Origin: Bacillota bacterium
GTDB taxonomy: Bacteria; Bacillota_A; Clostridia; Peptostreptococcales; Anaerovoracaceae
Assembly (NCBI GenBank): GCA_017547345.1
Contig: JAFYPY010000116.1
Location: 1-6,768 of the forward strand
Length of the DNA stretch: 6,768 bases
Direction: 5' to 3'
Position numbers and translations under genes: made by a program. Positions 6,487-6,768 of the stretch are shown in pieces; the first letter of the stretch is position 1, and each line of letters opens with the position of its first letter. Under the pieces are notes generated by a model that saw nothing but the letters and a program-made list of their open reading frames with translations, did not search any database and was not told the DNA's origin.

Positions 6487-6516
6487 ACGCACCGGTTTGC
6501 ATACGGTGCGTTTTTT
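6487..6516 (+). terminator. Intrinsic terminator after the transporter gene
   Basis: ACGCACCG (6487-6494) and CGGTGCGT (6504-6511) form a perfect 8-bp GC-rich stem with a 9-nt loop, followed at once by a run of six T. It lies 18 nt after the transporter stop codon. Confidence 0.9.
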
Positions 6517-6522
6517 ATCTAC

Positions 6523-6543
6523 AATGACACTAAAAGTGTCGTT
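6523..6543. repeat. Palindrome AATGACACT-AAA-AGTGTCGTT (candidate operator)
   Basis: The 9-bp arms have one mismatch (a G-U pair in RNA) around a 3-nt centre. It sits between the transporter terminator and the next promoter, reaching into that promoter's -35 region. With no T tract it is not a terminator, and its position suits a regulator binding site. Confidence 0.5.
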
Positions 6544-6569
6544 ACTGCCACCTATCGTTTCTTTATAAT
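6541..6569 (+). promoter_or_regulatory. Promoter of the PAP2-family gene
   Basis: A perfect TATAAT (6564-6569) stands 17 nt after a weak -35, GTTACT (6541-6546). The transcript would start near 6576, about 52 nt before the start codon. The weak -35 next to a palindrome hints at activator or repressor control. Confidence 0.55.
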
Positions 6570-6580
6570 ATAAGTATCCA

Positions 6581-6630
6581 CATGATAGCCTTTGATTAAA
6601 ATAACTTAATCAAAGGAAGGATATATCATG
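6581..6630 (+). promoter_or_regulatory. Long 5' leader hairpin covering the ribosome binding site and start codon
   Basis: A perfect 11-bp inner stem joins CCTTTGATTAA (6589-6599) to TTAATCAAAGG (6606-6616) around a 6-nt loop. An outer 7-bp stem joins CATGATA (6581-6587) to TATCATG (6624-6630), which contains the start codon of the following gene. The ribosome binding site AAAGGAAGG (6612-6620) is half inside the inner stem and half in the internal loop. The fold could hold translation down until it is melted or bound. Equally, the DNA palindrome could be a protein-binding operator. Confidence 0.6.
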
Positions 6631-6768
6631 AAGAACAAGAAATTAATTATAGCAATCACACTTTTGCTTTGCTTTGGCCTTTGGACACTGCTAATTTTGA
6701 CCATAGACGTTAGGCCTGTTGGAGTGAACAATACAGACATAGGATTTGCCACATTAAACACTTGGTTC
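6628..6768 (+). CDS. PAP2-family phosphatase, N-terminal part (cut by window end)
   Basis: Only the first 47 residues are present and the frame is open at the window edge. They comprise a short basic N-terminus (MKNKK), one transmembrane helix (about 6-26) and the segment TIDVRPVGVNNTDIGFATLN. That pattern is typical of the start of Gram-positive membrane PAP2 phosphatases (phosphatidylglycerophosphatase B or undecaprenyl-pyrophosphatase-like proteins), where a D-x-x-P-x-G...GFATLN stretch follows the first helix. The catalytic motifs lie beyond the window, so the call rests on the N-terminus alone. The ATG at 6628 has a strong AAAGGAAGG ribosome binding site 7 nt upstream. Its leader forms the long hairpin described separately. 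Confidence 0.68.
   Translation, partial: MKNKKLIIAITLLLCFGLWTLLILTIDVRPVGVNNTDIGFATLNTWF

Overview
The window looks like a chromosomal segment of a low-GC Firmicute, most likely an anaerobic member of the Clostridia. The grounds are AT-rich DNA, AGGAGG-type ribosome binding sites, sigma-A-like TATAAT promoters, AGA/TTA-rich codon use and a butyrate kinase. I cannot name the genus. I see no mobile element, CRISPR array, tRNA or rRNA.

Left two thirds (79-4909, minus strand). Six genes are packed tightly and are probably co-transcribed from a promoter at 4945-4973. In transcription order they are a membrane-anchored metallophosphoesterase, a CoA-diphosphatase-like Nudix hydrolase, an unrecognised two-helix membrane protein, a SagB-like flavin nitroreductase, endonuclease IV (nfo) and butyrate kinase (buk). 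Junctions are 3 nt, 43 nt, 2 nt, then two 1-nt TAATG overlaps. The set mixes DNA repair, nucleotide/CoA clean-up, redox chemistry and butyrate energy metabolism. It reads as a housekeeping operon rather than one pathway.

Middle (4910-5397). A compact divergent intergenic region drives the minus-strand operon leftward and a small glyoxalase-fold (VOC) protein rightward. It holds two short perfect inverted repeats over the promoter elements.

Right (5398-6768, plus strand). A 10-helix DMT/EamA-type transporter is preceded by its own promoter and a structured leader of about 95 nt. That leader has an intrinsic-terminator-like hairpin and competing upstream pairings, so it is a candidate attenuator or riboswitch. 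A clear terminator follows the transporter. The start of a PAP2-family phosphatase is cut by the window end. Its 5' leader is almost entirely one long interrupted hairpin that pairs the start codon and part of the ribosome binding site.

The most noteworthy material is therefore non-coding: the transporter leader and the PAP2 leader. I found no convincing evidence of a wholly new multi-gene system.
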